In this document: positions 12,770-21,904 of the stretch, one piece after another
Layout of the letters: every line of letters begins with the position of its first letter
How positions within the stretch are numbered: the first letter of the stretch is position 1
Origin: Dethiosulfovibrio russensis
Lineage (GTDB): Bacteria; Synergistota; Synergistia; Synergistales; Dethiosulfovibrionaceae
NCBI RefSeq assembly: GCF_021568855.1
Contig: NZ_JAKGUG010000004.1
Span: forward strand, 62,001-126,000
Direction of reading: 5' to 3'
DNA: 64,000 nt
Made by a program: the position numbers and the translations under genes
Notes under the pieces: generated by a model
The model's input: only the letters and a program-made list of their open reading frames with translations
What the model was told of the DNA's origin: nothing
Database searches by the model: none

Positions 12770-13762
12770 TCAGATGCGCCTCCCGGCCATGCCTAAAACT
12801 CTCCACAGCTCTTCCTCCGTGGAGATCTCCAAATTTCCCTTTTTCTCGGTTATCCTGCCCACCAGACTCCCCGCTATACCGCAGGATTCCAGTATACGGA
12901 GCGACTCCTCCACGTCTTCGTAGGAGACTACAACAAGGAGGACCCCGGAGGATATAAGCTTCAGGGGATCGAAACCTATTTCCTCCGAAGCCCTGATGGT
13001 CAAAGGGTGCAAGGGCAGATTCTCCCTGTACAGATCCACCCCGGTACGACCGAGTCTGGACAGCTCCGAAAGCCCTCCCAGAAATCCGCCCTCGGTGGGG
13101 TCGTGCATGTATTTAGCCAGATGCCTGATCTTACGTGCCTCCGGCACCACCGATATTTCGTCCAGCCAGGATCGAATCGAGGAGATCTCATCCCGGGACA
13201 TGAAGGAAAGCAGGTCGGGCCTGTCGTTGGCCAGTATGGCCATCCCCTCCAGTCCTATGTGCTTGGTGGCGATTATGCCGTCCCCCGGGGCGAGATCGGC
13301 AGAGCTGTAACGGTAGGAGGTGGTCCCTATCATTGTACCCATCACTACCGGCTTTTCGTAACGATCGGTCATCTCCGTATGCCCACCTACCACGGCCACT
13401 CCTATCTCACGGCAGACCTGATCTATCTCCGCCATGGTCTTCTCGGCGAAGGCCTTTCCCATCGAGACCGGCACTATTAAGGTCACCACCAGATAGGCAG
13501 GATCCCCTCCCTTACAGGCTATATCGTTGGCGTTTACGTGGACCAGATACCGACCGGCTCCCTCCTCCGCCCCCACTATGGGATCGGAGGATACGGTCAG
13601 AAGAGCTCCCTCGGGCCACTCTATGAGGGCGGCGTCCTCTCCGATGCCGGGGCCTACTATGACCTCAGGCCTGGGAGCTCCGCAGTATCTTAATATCTGA
13701 TTCTCCAGCTCCGCCGGAGGCAGTTTTCCAACCTGGTATTTCCTATCGGTCATGCTACTCAT
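12770..13762 (-). CDS. AIR synthase-related (PurM/HypE-fold) protein
   Basis: A 330-residue ATP-binding PurM-fold protein. It has the glycine-rich GIGEDAALIEW start and the HVNANDIACKGGDPAYLVVTL segment shared by PurM, SelD, ThiL and HypE relatives, as well as VGGHTEMTD. It resembles the HypE-like AIR-synthase group seen in archaea and anaerobes, but it lacks the C-terminal PRIC-type cysteine tail that defines true HypE; a real hypE lies at 51308. It lacks the N-terminal Sec/Cys of SelD. Function unknown. Confidence 0.8.
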   Translation of the reverse strand: MSSMTDRKYQVGKLPPAELENQILRYCGAPRPEVIVGPGIGEDAALIEWPEGALLTVSSDPIVGAEEGAGRYLVHVNANDIACKGGDPAYLVVTLIVPVSMGKAFAEKTMAEIDQVCREIGVAVVGGHTEMTDRYEKPVVMGTMIGTTSYRYSSADLAPGDGIIATKHIGLEGMAILANDRPDLLSFMSRDEISSIRSWLDEISVVPEARKIRHLAKYMHDPTEGGFLGGLSELSRLGRTGVDLYRENLPLHPLTIRASEEIGFDPLKLISSGVLLVVVSYEDVEESLRILESCGIAGSLVGRITEKKGNLEISTEEELWRVLGMAGRRI

Positions 13763-14315
13763 CTCGATTCCTCATGCTGTATATGCAGCCACAGTAATTC
13801 TGGCGATAGATCCCGAGACGACGGCTCTCTCTCACGGACCGTAGGAACCCGTCTCTCTTGCGCCATACCCGGTCCTCCCAGATAAGGCCCAATCTATCCG
13901 CCTCTTCTCTGCCGATGGAGTTTATAAGTTCCGGATCCTTATGGGGGCTTATGGTCAGAGTGGTGGTCAGACGATCGATGCCGATTCCAGAGGCCACCTC
14001 GGCTGCCGCCCTTAGCTGAACCCTGAAACAGACGGGACAACGCCGCCCCCCCTCAGGCTCACCCTCCAGCCCTCTCACCGCCTCGAACCAGGGATCGGTC
14101 AGATACCGACAGGGAGCCAGATTTCCGGAGTTACTCCTGGCAACGGCCTCGACCGCCTCTAACCTTCGGGTATATTCGCCTGCCGGATGGATGTTGCCAC
14201 CGTAGAAGAAGCCGGTGACGTCGAACCCCTCCAAGACCAGCTCCGGCCAGGGAACGGTGGCGTCCGGACCGCAGCATATATGGAGAAGAATTCTTTTGGC
14301 ATCACCAGTACTCAT
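13755..14315 (-). CDS. queH: Epoxyqueuosine reductase QueH
   Basis: Performs the last step of queuosine synthesis, reducing epoxyqueuosine to queuosine in tRNA. It replaces the unrelated QueG in many anaerobes. The diagnostic paired cysteines are present: HICCGPDA near the N-terminus, RCPVCFRVQL in the middle and NYCGCIYSM at the C-terminus. Length 186 is typical. It overlaps both neighbours by a few bases, so it is cotranscribed with trmI and the AIR-synthase-like gene. Confidence 0.92.
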   Translation of the reverse strand: MSTGDAKRILLHICCGPDATVPWPELVLEGFDVTGFFYGGNIHPAGEYTRRLEAVEAVARSNSGNLAPCRYLTDPWFEAVRGLEGEPEGGRRCPVCFRVQLRAAAEVASGIGIDRLTTTLTISPHKDPELINSIGREEADRLGLIWEDRVWRKRDGFLRSVRESRRLGIYRQNYCGCIYSMRNRDE

Positions 14316-15108
14316 CGGGAGCCACCCCCTCCTTCAAGGTGGAGGCGAACACCATGAACCCGGTATGAGCGACCATGGAGTCTTCCGGACGAAGCCTCTT
14401 GGGATTGGTCTTCCAGTTTCTCTGAGAGGTCTCGGTAACAACCAGATCGGCACATCCGGCCTCCCTAAGGCTTTCCAGCACCATCTCGACCTGATTGACC
14501 GTGGGAACCAAGACGGCAAGCCGACCTCCAGGAGCCAGGGCAGACACGGCGGGCTCCACGATCTTCCAGGGACAACGCACGTCAAGGAACAGAGCGTCCA
14601 GATCCCTCTCTTGGAATCCCGTCTCCTCCACGTCGGCGACCTTGAAGAGGACCCGATCGTCCACCCCCCAGCGTCTACAGTTATCCATGGCGACCTTCTG
14701 ATGATCCTCCCGGACGTCGTAGCTGTAGACCCTGCCCCCTGGGCCCACGAAATGGGCGAGAAATACCGTCATTCCTCCGGATCCGGAGCCACATTCCAAC
14801 ACGGAGGCTCCGGGCCGGATGTCCAACGAGGTCAGCAGAACTCCGGCGTCCTTCGGATAGACCACCTGAGTGACCCTGTGTATCTTTCGGCAGAAATCGG
14901 AGACGGTAGGCCTCACGACGAAGAACCTCTCTCCCTTCGTCGAGAGGACCTCGCCTCCGAAACCGGCGGCGAGTACGTCGTCGTGGCGGACGGCCCCCAT
15001 CCTGCTCCCCAGGGATCCCCCTTTGGCGATACGAATCAGAAAAGAGTCTCCTTTTTTGTTAGAGGCCCAGAGCCTGACGTAGTCCCCCTCCTCTATGGGT
15101 TTAGCCAT
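14302..15108 (-). CDS. trmI: tRNA (adenine-58-N1)-methyltransferase TrmI
   Basis: SAM-dependent methyltransferase that makes m1A58 in the T-loop of tRNA. The protein is 268 residues from the ATG at 15108 (MAKPIEEGDYV). It has an N-terminal beta-rich domain, motif I VLECGSGSGGMT, and the DALFLDVRCPW acidic motif near the active site. The QVVYPKDAG segment is characteristic of TrmI. The start lies one base beyond the transketolase stop. Confidence 0.92.
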   Translation of the reverse strand: MAKPIEEGDYVRLWASNKKGDSFLIRIAKGGSLGSRMGAVRHDDVLAAGFGGEVLSTKGERFFVVRPTVSDFCRKIHRVTQVVYPKDAGVLLTSLDIRPGASVLECGSGSGGMTVFLAHFVGPGGRVYSYDVREDHQKVAMDNCRRWGVDDRVLFKVADVEETGFQERDLDALFLDVRCPWKIVEPAVSALAPGGRLAVLVPTVNQVEMVLESLREAGCADLVVTETSQRNWKTNPKRLRPEDSMVAHTGFMVFASTLKEGVAPDEYW

Positions 15109-15109
15109 C

Positions 15110-17017
15110 CTATCCCCGAAGGAGTCTCTCCACCTCGGCCACCAGGCCTTCGGAGGAAAGTCCCATTGCCTCGTAAACATCCGAACTGGGCCCCGAGTCT
15201 CCGTAACGTTTGACTCCCATGAAGCTCCAACGTCCTGTCAGGCCGGCCTCGGCCGCTGCGGAGGACCATATCGAGCCCATGCCGGTCCTGGCACAGTGGT
15301 CCTCCAGGGCTATCACATTCCCGGTGGAACAGGCGTCCTTCAGAGCGTCCATGTCCACCTCAAGAGGACAGGACACTGCATAGACCTTGATCTCAATTCC
15401 CTTGTCGGACAGACGATCCGCCGCCTCCATAGCCTTCGAAGCCATGGCTCCCAGGGCTAGAACGGCACAGTCACCGCCGTCTCTCAGAAGGTGGGCATCG
15501 CCGTATCGGAAAGCCTCGTCTCCTCCGAAGAAGGGCTTGCCCTTGCCATCCGACAGGGGGTGCAGAGTGCTGCGTCCCATGGCTAGACACACGTTGCCCC
15601 TATCGGCCAGGGCCCATCTGGTTGCCCGATCCGCCTGATTGGGATCGGAGGGCACCACGAGCTTCCATCCGAAGGTATTGGCCAGGAGAGACACGTAGTC
15701 TATGCACTGATGGGTCATGCCGTCCTCTCCCACGTCCAGTCCAACATGGGTCAGTGCCAGCTTCAGGTTGCCGTGGTTTATGTCGTTGAGCCTCTGCTGG
15801 TTGTAGGCCTCGGCAAGACCGAAAACCCCGAAATCGGCCCATACGGGGATAACTCCGCAGCAGCTTGCGGCCCCGGCCACGGTGGCGGTAGAGTGCTCCT
15901 GTATTCCGCACTGGATGAAGCCATCAGGACAGGCCTTGGCGAAAGAGGCCGTCTTGACCGACCCTGCCAGATCGCAGTCGAATACCAGTATGGGAGTCCT
16001 ACCCTCCACACCACAGTTAAGCGATCCCAGATCGGCCAGGGCGTTACCGAATCCGGAGCGGTTATCCACCTTTTCCTCTACCCCATAGGTCCTTGGAGAA
16101 CCGATATCGATCGAAACGGCAGGTATCTCCAACGATCTTCCTCTATAGTGGACCCGATCGCCTAAAGAGGCGACCTCGACAAGGATATCGGGCTGGCCGA
16201 GTTCCTCCATAGCCTGACGGTACAGGTCTCCGGTGGCGGCTTTGCCGTGGTAGTCCGGGCGGTCCTCCATGAAGGAGACTCCCTTTCCCATCACGGTACT
16301 GCACAGGATGACCACGGGAACATCCATACCCCGAGCCTCCTCCATAGCGCGATATATGGAACGGAAGTCGTGACCGTCGGCCTCCAGTACTGCCCAACCG
16401 TCGGCCTTCCATAGAGCCTCGACGTTTACCGGCATGACGTCCTCGACCTTACCGGATATCTGGATATCGTTCATATCCACAAGCACGGTTATGTCCTTTA
16501 TACCGTGGGCCACAGCTATCCGTCTGGCCTCGGCGATCTGTCCCTTGGGCTGCTCTCCGTCTCCCATGAGGACGTAAACGTGACGGTCGAGTCCCCTCTT
16601 CTTAAGGGCCAATCCGTAACCGACACCGGCGGAGAGTCCCTGTCCGAGGTTACCGCTGCCCCAGTCTATTCCCGGGATGGCCCTCTCCACGTGTCCCTGA
16701 AAGGCGCTGCCGCACCGTCTGAAATCGGCGACCGCCTCCAGGGGGTCCACGAAGCCGTTATGAGCCAACACCGCGTAGGCCGCCGGGGAGGTATGTCCGT
16801 GGCTTATCACCACGTAGTCCCTGTCGGTTCCGTCGCAGTTTTCCGGGGTCAAATCCGCCATATCGTAGGCCGCCAGGTAGAGCTTCATGCTCGACAGGGA
16901 TCCAGCCGGATGACCGCTCTTGGCCCTGGCCACCATGGACACCGCCAACCCTGAACACCGTCGTGCGGCCTCCTCCATCTCGTTCAATTTAACGTCGTTC
17001 AAGTCGTACTTTACCAT
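15110..17017 (-). CDS. tkt: Transketolase
   Basis: Thiamine-diphosphate enzyme that moves two-carbon units in the pentose phosphate pathway. The 635-residue single chain has the ThDP/metal motif GDGEQPKG ending at VDMNDIQ, the pyrimidine-domain glutamate in GIQEHSTATVAG, and the C-terminal transketolase domain. It is shorter than the E. coli enzyme and resembles the fused form of the split N/C transketolases of anaerobes. ATG 17017 was chosen because GAGGAGG lies 10 bases upstream. The in-frame TTG at 17050 overlaps the previous stop and lacks a site. Confidence 0.92.
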   Translation of the reverse strand: MVKYDLNDVKLNEMEEAARRCSGLAVSMVARAKSGHPAGSLSSMKLYLAAYDMADLTPENCDGTDRDYVVISHGHTSPAAYAVLAHNGFVDPLEAVADFRRCGSAFQGHVERAIPGIDWGSGNLGQGLSAGVGYGLALKKRGLDRHVYVLMGDGEQPKGQIAEARRIAVAHGIKDITVLVDMNDIQISGKVEDVMPVNVEALWKADGWAVLEADGHDFRSIYRAMEEARGMDVPVVILCSTVMGKGVSFMEDRPDYHGKAATGDLYRQAMEELGQPDILVEVASLGDRVHYRGRSLEIPAVSIDIGSPRTYGVEEKVDNRSGFGNALADLGSLNCGVEGRTPILVFDCDLAGSVKTASFAKACPDGFIQCGIQEHSTATVAGAASCCGVIPVWADFGVFGLAEAYNQQRLNDINHGNLKLALTHVGLDVGEDGMTHQCIDYVSLLANTFGWKLVVPSDPNQADRATRWALADRGNVCLAMGRSTLHPLSDGKGKPFFGGDEAFRYGDAHLLRDGGDCAVLALGAMASKAMEAADRLSDKGIEIKVYAVSCPLEVDMDALKDACSTGNVIALEDHCARTGMGSIWSSAAAEAGLTGRWSFMGVKRYGDSGPSSDVYEAMGLSSEGLVAEVERLLRG

Positions 17018-17046
17018 TCGTATGAATCCTCCTCGACGCAGCGGCG

Positions 17047-17457
17047 TCAAACTCTAACCCGAACGCCTCGGTCCGATAGCCAACGACCGGCTCGTTCTCG
17101 GTTGTCTCCCTGAAGCACCACCCCGGAATCCTCCACTGAGGATCCGCAGCCCAGGGCTTTTCTCAGCTCCTTGGCCACCGACTTCAGAGAGACATCGTCC
17201 AAGCCCAGTCCCTCAACCAGGGTCACCGTCTTTCCCCGTCGACCCTTTCTCTCTATTCTGAGCCCCGCTTTCCTCTCCCTTAGGAGATCCGAGACGTCGG
17301 AGGGAGAATCCTCTTTGGGTAACTCCTTATCGCTCGAAAGGGAATCATCCTCGAAACGAACGTCGAATCCCAGAGAGGCAGCGGCCTCGGCAAAGGCATC
17401 CTCCCCTGTGGGAAGCTCCTCCGCCAGGGGAACTTTGCGTTTCTTATCCCTGGCCAT
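17047..17457 (-). CDS. SUI1/YciH-like translation initiation factor with N-terminal extension
   Basis: A 136-residue basic protein. Its C-terminal half (about 65-136) matches the bacterial SUI1/YciH fold: GKTVTLVEGLGLD, LKSVAKELRKALGCG, a loop, then VVLQGDNRERAGRWL. SUI1 relatives bind the small ribosomal subunit and affect start-codon choice. The first 60 residues are charged and low in complexity and probably disordered. Its ATG overlaps the stop of the preceding small gene. Confidence 0.75.
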   Translation of the reverse strand: MARDKKRKVPLAEELPTGEDAFAEAAASLGFDVRFEDDSLSSDKELPKEDSPSDVSDLLRERKAGLRIERKGRRGKTVTLVEGLGLDDVSLKSVAKELRKALGCGSSVEDSGVVLQGDNRERAGRWLSDRGVRVRV

Positions 17458-17648
17458 CAGCCTATATCATAGCCACCGGGAACACATTTTATCGAAAAAT
17501 CCTCTCCCGGCTCGAACTGCACCGTCATGGACTGGCCTTCCTCCATGGACAACATCCTTTCGTACACCGCAGCGGCAACCTGAGCTCCCTCCAGATCGCT
17601 TGCCCCGGCGGTGTTACGCATCTCCTCTATCAACCTTCTGTCCAACAT
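17457..17648 (-). CDS. Small conserved-looking hypothetical protein
   Basis: A 63-residue acidic protein with no family I recognise. It has a helical N-terminus (LDRRLIEEMRNTAG), a second predicted helix with VAAAVYERML, and a beta-like C-terminus ending GGYDIG. No signal peptide or cysteine cluster is visible, only one cysteine. It is likely a real gene because its TGA overlaps the ATG of the SUI1-like gene (TGATG). Confidence 0.6.
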   Translation of the reverse strand: MLDRRLIEEMRNTAGASDLEGAQVAAAVYERMLSMEEGQSMTVQFEPGEDFSIKCVPGGYDIG

Positions 17649-17666
17649 CTCTATCTATCAATCCCT

Positions 17667-17894
17667 TCAGTCCAGACGATGCCAACCGATAACGTCGATA
17701 TCCCTATCGTCACATATGGATCGTATTTCCTCCTCGTCCTCGCAAGGATATTCGCAGGCCAACCCACAACTCGACGAAAGACTTCTGGGCACCGGAACGA
17801 CCTTGACGTTGAGGCCCTTTTTACGAAAAAGCCGCTCGAACATTATAGCCATGCTGGTAACGTCGAAAGTGGCTAAACAGCGTATGACACACAC
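17667..17894 (-). CDS. DUF3343 protein, putative Se/S carrier
   Basis: Small protein of the DUF3343 family, usually found next to YedE/YedF and proposed to carry selenium or sulfur. The core reads VPVPRSLSSSCGLACEYPCED, matching the family's conserved SSSCGLA motif with reactive cysteine(s). I place the start at GTG 17894, which gives 75 residues and aligns with the family. The frame stays open to a TTG at 17960, which would give 97. It is divergent from yedE, with about 215 bases between. Confidence 0.8.
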   Translation of the reverse strand: MCVIRCLATFDVTSMAIMFERLFRKKGLNVKVVPVPRSLSSSCGLACEYPCEDEEEIRSICDDRDIDVIGWHRLD

Positions 17895-18109
17895 CTCCCA
17901 ACCTTTATCCAGGTCATGATAACGCCACCCCTGAAGGTAGGCAAGGATCGGGTTGAACAATTCCCTCGCCTGATCTATAATTTCAAAGAATAAGTTCTAT
18001 AAAGGAGGTAATAAAGCCCCTCTAATACCGCCGTTTAGTATTTTGTTTCAGCTTTTATCCGTGTCGTTTCTAGGGACAATTCAAGTCGAAAGAAGAGGTG
18101 TTCGTCGAT

Positions 18110-19201
18110 ATGAAAGGTTTGGACAGGATCCTGTTGTCCAGGATGGGTCCTATAGTAGCGGGAATCGCCGTAGGGGTTCTGGCTCCCCTGTTGGTCCACT
18201 GGGGAAATCCAGGCAATATGGGAATATGCGTGGCCTGTTTCGAGAGGGATATAGCAGGCGCCCTGGGACTCCATAGGGCCGGAGTGGTCCAGTATCTCAG
18301 GCCGGAAATAATGGGAATAATACTGGGAGCCTTCATCTCCGCCATGGCCTTCGGAGAATACAGGCCTCGGTCCGGTTCGTCTCCGGTGGTCCGGTTCTTC
18401 CTGGGGATGTTCGCCATGATAGGAGCCCTGATTTTCCTGGGATGTCCCTGGAGAGGCTATCTCAGACTGGCAGGAGGAGACTGGAACGCCATATTCGGCT
18501 TGGCCGGTCTTTTCGTAGGCATAGGAATAGGCATATTCTTCCTCTGGAGGGGGTTCAGCCTGGGAAGAAGCCACTCGGAAGAGAGAGGCTCGGGACTGAT
18601 GATGCCCCTGATGGCCCTGGGGCTTTTGGCTCTTCTCCTGATAGCACCTAAATTCGGGGCGGAAGGTTCAGGCCCCGTCTTCTTCTCCGCCAAGGGCCCG
18701 GGATCTATGTACGCTCCCTGGGCAATCTCCCTTATCGTGGGTTTATCCATAGGGTGGCTGGCCCAGAGAAGCCGGTTCTGCACGGTCGGTTCGGTCCGAG
18801 ACCTTTTCATGCTGAAGGACTCCCACCTGTTCAACGGCATAATAGCCCTCTTGATCGCCGCGGTCGCCACTAACTACGCACTGGGACTGTTCAAACCGGG
18901 CTTCGCCGGTCAACCTGTGGCTCACACCGACGGCCTTTGGAACTTCCTCGGGATGGTTCTGGCCGGTCTGTCTTTCACCCTCGCCGGAGGCTGCCCCGGT
19001 AGACAGCTCATCATGAGTGGAGAGGGAGACGGAGACGCGGCGGTCTTCGTGCTGGGCATGGTGGCCGGAGCGGGAATAGCCCACAACTTCTCCCTGGCCA
19101 GCTCCCCGAAAGGCATAACCCCCTACGCGCCGGGAGCTTGGATAGTAGGGATGATATTCTGTCTGGCGATCGGCTTCATGATGCGCCAGAAGTTGGACTG
19201 A
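18110..19201 (+). CDS. yedE: YedE-family putative selenium transporter
   Basis: Polytopic inner-membrane protein of the YeeE/YedE family, in the selenium-metabolism branch. It is proposed to import a selenium compound for selenoprotein synthesis. The 363 residues contain about ten membrane segments. Conserved motifs include GNMGICVACFERD, FLGCPWRGYLRLAGGD and LAGGCPGRQLIMSGEG, whose cysteines are thought to bind the chalcogen. ATG 18110 has AGAAGAGG 11 bases upstream; a GTG at 18098 is possible. yedF follows by 14 bases. Confidence 0.9.
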   Translation: MKGLDRILLSRMGPIVAGIAVGVLAPLLVHWGNPGNMGICVACFERDIAGALGLHRAGVVQYLRPEIMGIILGAFISAMAFGEYRPRSGSSPVVRFFLGMFAMIGALIFLGCPWRGYLRLAGGDWNAIFGLAGLFVGIGIGIFFLWRGFSLGRSHSEERGSGLMMPLMALGLLALLLIAPKFGAEGSGPVFFSAKGPGSMYAPWAISLIVGLSIGWLAQRSRFCTVGSVRDLFMLKDSHLFNGIIALLIAAVATNYALGLFKPGFAGQPVAHTDGLWNFLGMVLAGLSFTLAGGCPGRQLIMSGEGDGDAAVFVLGMVAGAGIAHNFSLASSPKGITPYAPGAWIVGMIFCLAIGFMMRQKLD

Positions 19202-19215
19202 GGAGGGATCGCGAT

Positions 19216-19437
19216 ATGGCTTCGGAGACTACGGTAGACGCCAGAGGGCTTTCCTGCCCTCAACCTGTCCTGGAGACAAAAAAGGCCCTGGACAAGGCAT
19301 CCTCTGACGTGGTGTCCATCCTGGTGGACACGGAGACGGCCAGAAACAACGTCGAGAGGTTCGGTAAGAGCAAGGGATGGTCGGCATCCTGGGAGGAACA
19401 AAACGGAGAGTACAAGGTCACGTTCTCCCGTAAGTAA
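19216..19437 (+). CDS. yedF: YedF sulfurtransferase-like protein (TusA family)
   Basis: A 73-residue TusA-fold protein. Its reactive cysteine is Cys14 in DARGLSCPQPVLETKKAL, which carries persulfide or possibly selenium. YedF is genetically linked with YedE and selenophosphate pathways in selenoprotein-making bacteria. Here it directly follows yedE, and GAGGAGG lies upstream of the ATG. The longer selD-linked YedF form has an extra C-terminal domain that is absent here. Confidence 0.9.
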   Translation: MASETTVDARGLSCPQPVLETKKALDKASSDVVSILVDTETARNNVERFGKSKGWSASWEEQNGEYKVTFSRK

Positions 19438-19454
19438 AAGGAAGATAGAGAAGG

Positions 19455-19499
19455 ACGATCGGCGAGGACGGAGGTGTGATTTCCGTCCTCGCCGATCGT
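19455..19499. terminator. Long hairpin between convergent yedF and thrC
   Basis: An 18-bp perfect stem (19455-19472 with 19482-19499, 9-base loop) sits exactly between the ends of two convergent genes. There is no good T-run on either side, but the position fits a bidirectional terminator or RNA-end protector. Confidence 0.7.
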
Positions 19500-19500
19500 G

Positions 19501-20697
19501 TTACCGTCGGTCCAAAGCGTTCCCTAGGTTTTCCAGGGTGCTTTCCTCCCAGGTTAGATCGTGCTGTCCGAACACCGCCGTGTATTTGAGGCCGCTCCCG
19601 GTCAACACTAGTGCTGCGGACTGACCCGACTCGACCAGGCCGTCTCTGACGGCATCCTTCAAGGCAGCCAGGGAGACCGCCGAGGCAGGCTGAACGAACA
19701 ACCCCTCCATCGCCAGCTCCCTCTGGGCCTCCAGTATGGAATCCTCCGAAACCGCCCGGCAGCTCCATCCGTTCTCTCTGACGAGGCGAAGAACCTCGTT
19801 ACCGCTGGGAGGAAAAGGATTCTCTATGGCATGGGCCACGGTGTGGGGAGAGTCAAACCTGTCCACCTTTGGACTTCCTTCCTCGAAGGCCCTTACGACC
19901 GGAGAACAGCCGTCGGCCTGAACCGCCATAAGCCTAGGCACCTTGTCTATCAGGCCAGATAGGAAAAATTCCCTGAACCCCCTGGCTATCCCTCTGAAGT
20001 TTCCTCCTGCGCTGACCGGTATCAAAACCCAGTCAGGCACGGTAAAGTTCAACTGTTCGCATATCTCGTAGGCGATGGTCCTCGATCCGGCAACCCTGAA
20101 TGGGGCGTCGGAGTTGATGAAAGCTATATTTCTGTCCTTGGCGAGCCTGAGGCTCTCGTAATAGAGCCTGCCGTAGTCTCCATCCACCTTTATGAGCCTG
20201 GCACCGTACATGGCGATCGGCCCCAACTTCTCCCTGGGAAGCCCTCTTCCGACCAGGATAACCGTCTCCAGTCCGGCCTTGGCTCCGTATGCCGCCACGG
20301 AGGCGGCCATATTGCCGGTGGATACCGTGCCTATCCTGCTGTACCCCGACTCCAATGCGTGTATAACCCCTGCAAGGGTTCCCCTGTCCTTGAAGGACCA
20401 GGTCGGATTCGCCCCCTCGTTTTTCCCCCACAAGACGGAAAGCCCTAGCCGTTTTCCAATTCCGTCGAGCTTTACCAAGGGGGTGAAACCCTCTCCCAGG
20501 GATAGATCGGCCCTTCCGTTTGCGAAAGGGAAAAAGTCCTTGTATCGTTCTATCAGGGTCTCGCCGGGAACCCAAGGGCCCGGTCTGCTCCCGACGATCT
20601 CGGGCAGCTCCAGCGGACCGTCGCAACCGGGACAACGAAGCGCTTTTTCGTCGTCGACCTGCTCTCCACATCCGGTACATACCAAACTAACACCCAT
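19501..20697 (-). CDS. thrC: Threonine synthase
   Basis: PLP enzyme that makes threonine from O-phosphohomoserine. It has an N-terminal zinc ribbon (Cys7, Cys10, Cys22, Cys25), the PLP lysine Lys103 in TWSFKDRGT, and the glycine-rich phosphate loop SAGGNFRG. The 398-residue length matches the class found in archaea and many bacteria. It stands alone between yedF and the histidine kinase, with RBS AGGAGGGA upstream. Confidence 0.93.
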   Translation of the reverse strand: MGVSLVCTGCGEQVDDEKALRCPGCDGPLELPEIVGSRPGPWVPGETLIERYKDFFPFANGRADLSLGEGFTPLVKLDGIGKRLGLSVLWGKNEGANPTWSFKDRGTLAGVIHALESGYSRIGTVSTGNMAASVAAYGAKAGLETVILVGRGLPREKLGPIAMYGARLIKVDGDYGRLYYESLRLAKDRNIAFINSDAPFRVAGSRTIAYEICEQLNFTVPDWVLIPVSAGGNFRGIARGFREFFLSGLIDKVPRLMAVQADGCSPVVRAFEEGSPKVDRFDSPHTVAHAIENPFPPSGNEVLRLVRENGWSCRAVSEDSILEAQRELAMEGLFVQPASAVSLAALKDAVRDGLVESGQSAALVLTGSGLKYTAVFGQHDLTWEESTLENLGNALDRR

Positions 20698-20800
20698 AAT
20701 CCAAGTCCCTCCTAAGCTGTGTATCTATTGCCATGGCTTTTCGGATGGTAACATCGAGAAGAATCCCGTATGATTATACCGGAAGGGGATGTAGACCCGC

Positions 20801-21904
20801 ATGAAAAGACAGGAAAAAGGGCTGGATGAGCTATCCTACAGGATATTTTTCGAGAGAACCTTCGACCCGATCTCCCTCTACGAGGTGGAGGCGGGGAAGG
20901 TTCGATTCATCGATGTAAATCCGGCCTACGAAGAGGTAATGGGGACACCGAAAGAGGACATCGTCGGAAGGACTTTCCTGGAGGTATGGCCCGACGTGGA
21001 ACCCTGCTGGCACGACATCATCATGGAATGTCTCAATACGGAGGGGTCGGTGCACTGCGAGAGTTACTGCGCCTCCATAGGCAAGTACCTGGAAGCCATA
21101 GCCTTTCCGATTCTGCCGGACCGGGTATCGGTGATATTCCTGGACCGTACGAGATGGAAGAAATCGGACGAAAAGCTGAGGGAAAAACAAAAAGAACTCC
21201 TGGACTACAGGGAGGAGCTCCGTGAATTGGCAGCTCAGCTAACCCTGTCGGAGGAAAAGACGAGGAGATCCATAGCCGGACAGATACACGATTCCATAGG
21301 ACACTCCCTGGTAACTTTACTACATAAGCTACAGTCCCTCAGGGAAAGGAGATGCTCCAAAGAGGAGCTCGACGACGCCATAGAATCGGTGGAGACGGTA
21401 ATAGCCCAGAGCAGGGAACTGATATTCCAGGTCAGTCCGCCAACCCTCTACGATATCGGCCTCAACCCAGCCCTGGAATCCCTGGCAGAACACCTCTTGG
21501 CCCCTCAGGGAATAAGCTACGACTTCCAAGGAGGGAACCTCGTACACCAGGCGGACGACAGGATATGCGTCCTCCTCTATCAGATGACCAGGGAACTGCT
21601 CATCAACGTCATCAAACACGCCAAGGCATCCCACGTATCGATAAGGGTCCACAGAGGCCCGGGGAAGATACAGGTTGTCGTAGAGGACGACGGAATAGGC
21701 TTCCCCTCTCCCTTCACCTTCAAATGGGGAAAGCTGGATGGGTTCGGGCTCTTCAGCATCAGGGAGAGGCTTCACCCCATAGGGGGATCGATACAGATAA
21801 TCTCCGAACCGGGCAAAGGAGCCACTGTAGCTATGACGGCACCTCTGAACATGCCGTCTCACGAAGAAAGAGGCGAACCTCTTGATACCGCTCATAATAG
21901 CTGA
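20801..21904 (+). CDS. PAS-domain sensor histidine kinase (NarX/DegS type)
   Basis: Soluble 367-residue kinase. Residues 10-115 look like a PAS domain (FDPISLYEVE, DVNPAYEEVMG), followed by a charged coiled coil (about 120-155). The HisKA_3 dimerisation domain carries the phospho-acceptor His163 in AGQIHDSIGHSL. A HATPase_c domain follows, with N-box LLINVIKHAKASHV and G-box VEDDGIGF. No membrane segment is seen, so the signal is probably cytoplasmic, perhaps redox or a metabolite. It overlaps its response regulator. Confidence 0.92.
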   Translation: MKRQEKGLDELSYRIFFERTFDPISLYEVEAGKVRFIDVNPAYEEVMGTPKEDIVGRTFLEVWPDVEPCWHDIIMECLNTEGSVHCESYCASIGKYLEAIAFPILPDRVSVIFLDRTRWKKSDEKLREKQKELLDYREELRELAAQLTLSEEKTRRSIAGQIHDSIGHSLVTLLHKLQSLRERRCSKEELDDAIESVETVIAQSRELIFQVSPPTLYDIGLNPALESLAEHLLAPQGISYDFQGGNLVHQADDRICVLLYQMTRELLINVIKHAKASHVSIRVHRGPGKIQVVVEDDGIGFPSPFTFKWGKLDGFGLFSIRERLHPIGGSIQIISEPGKGATVAMTAPLNMPSHEERGEPLDTAHNS

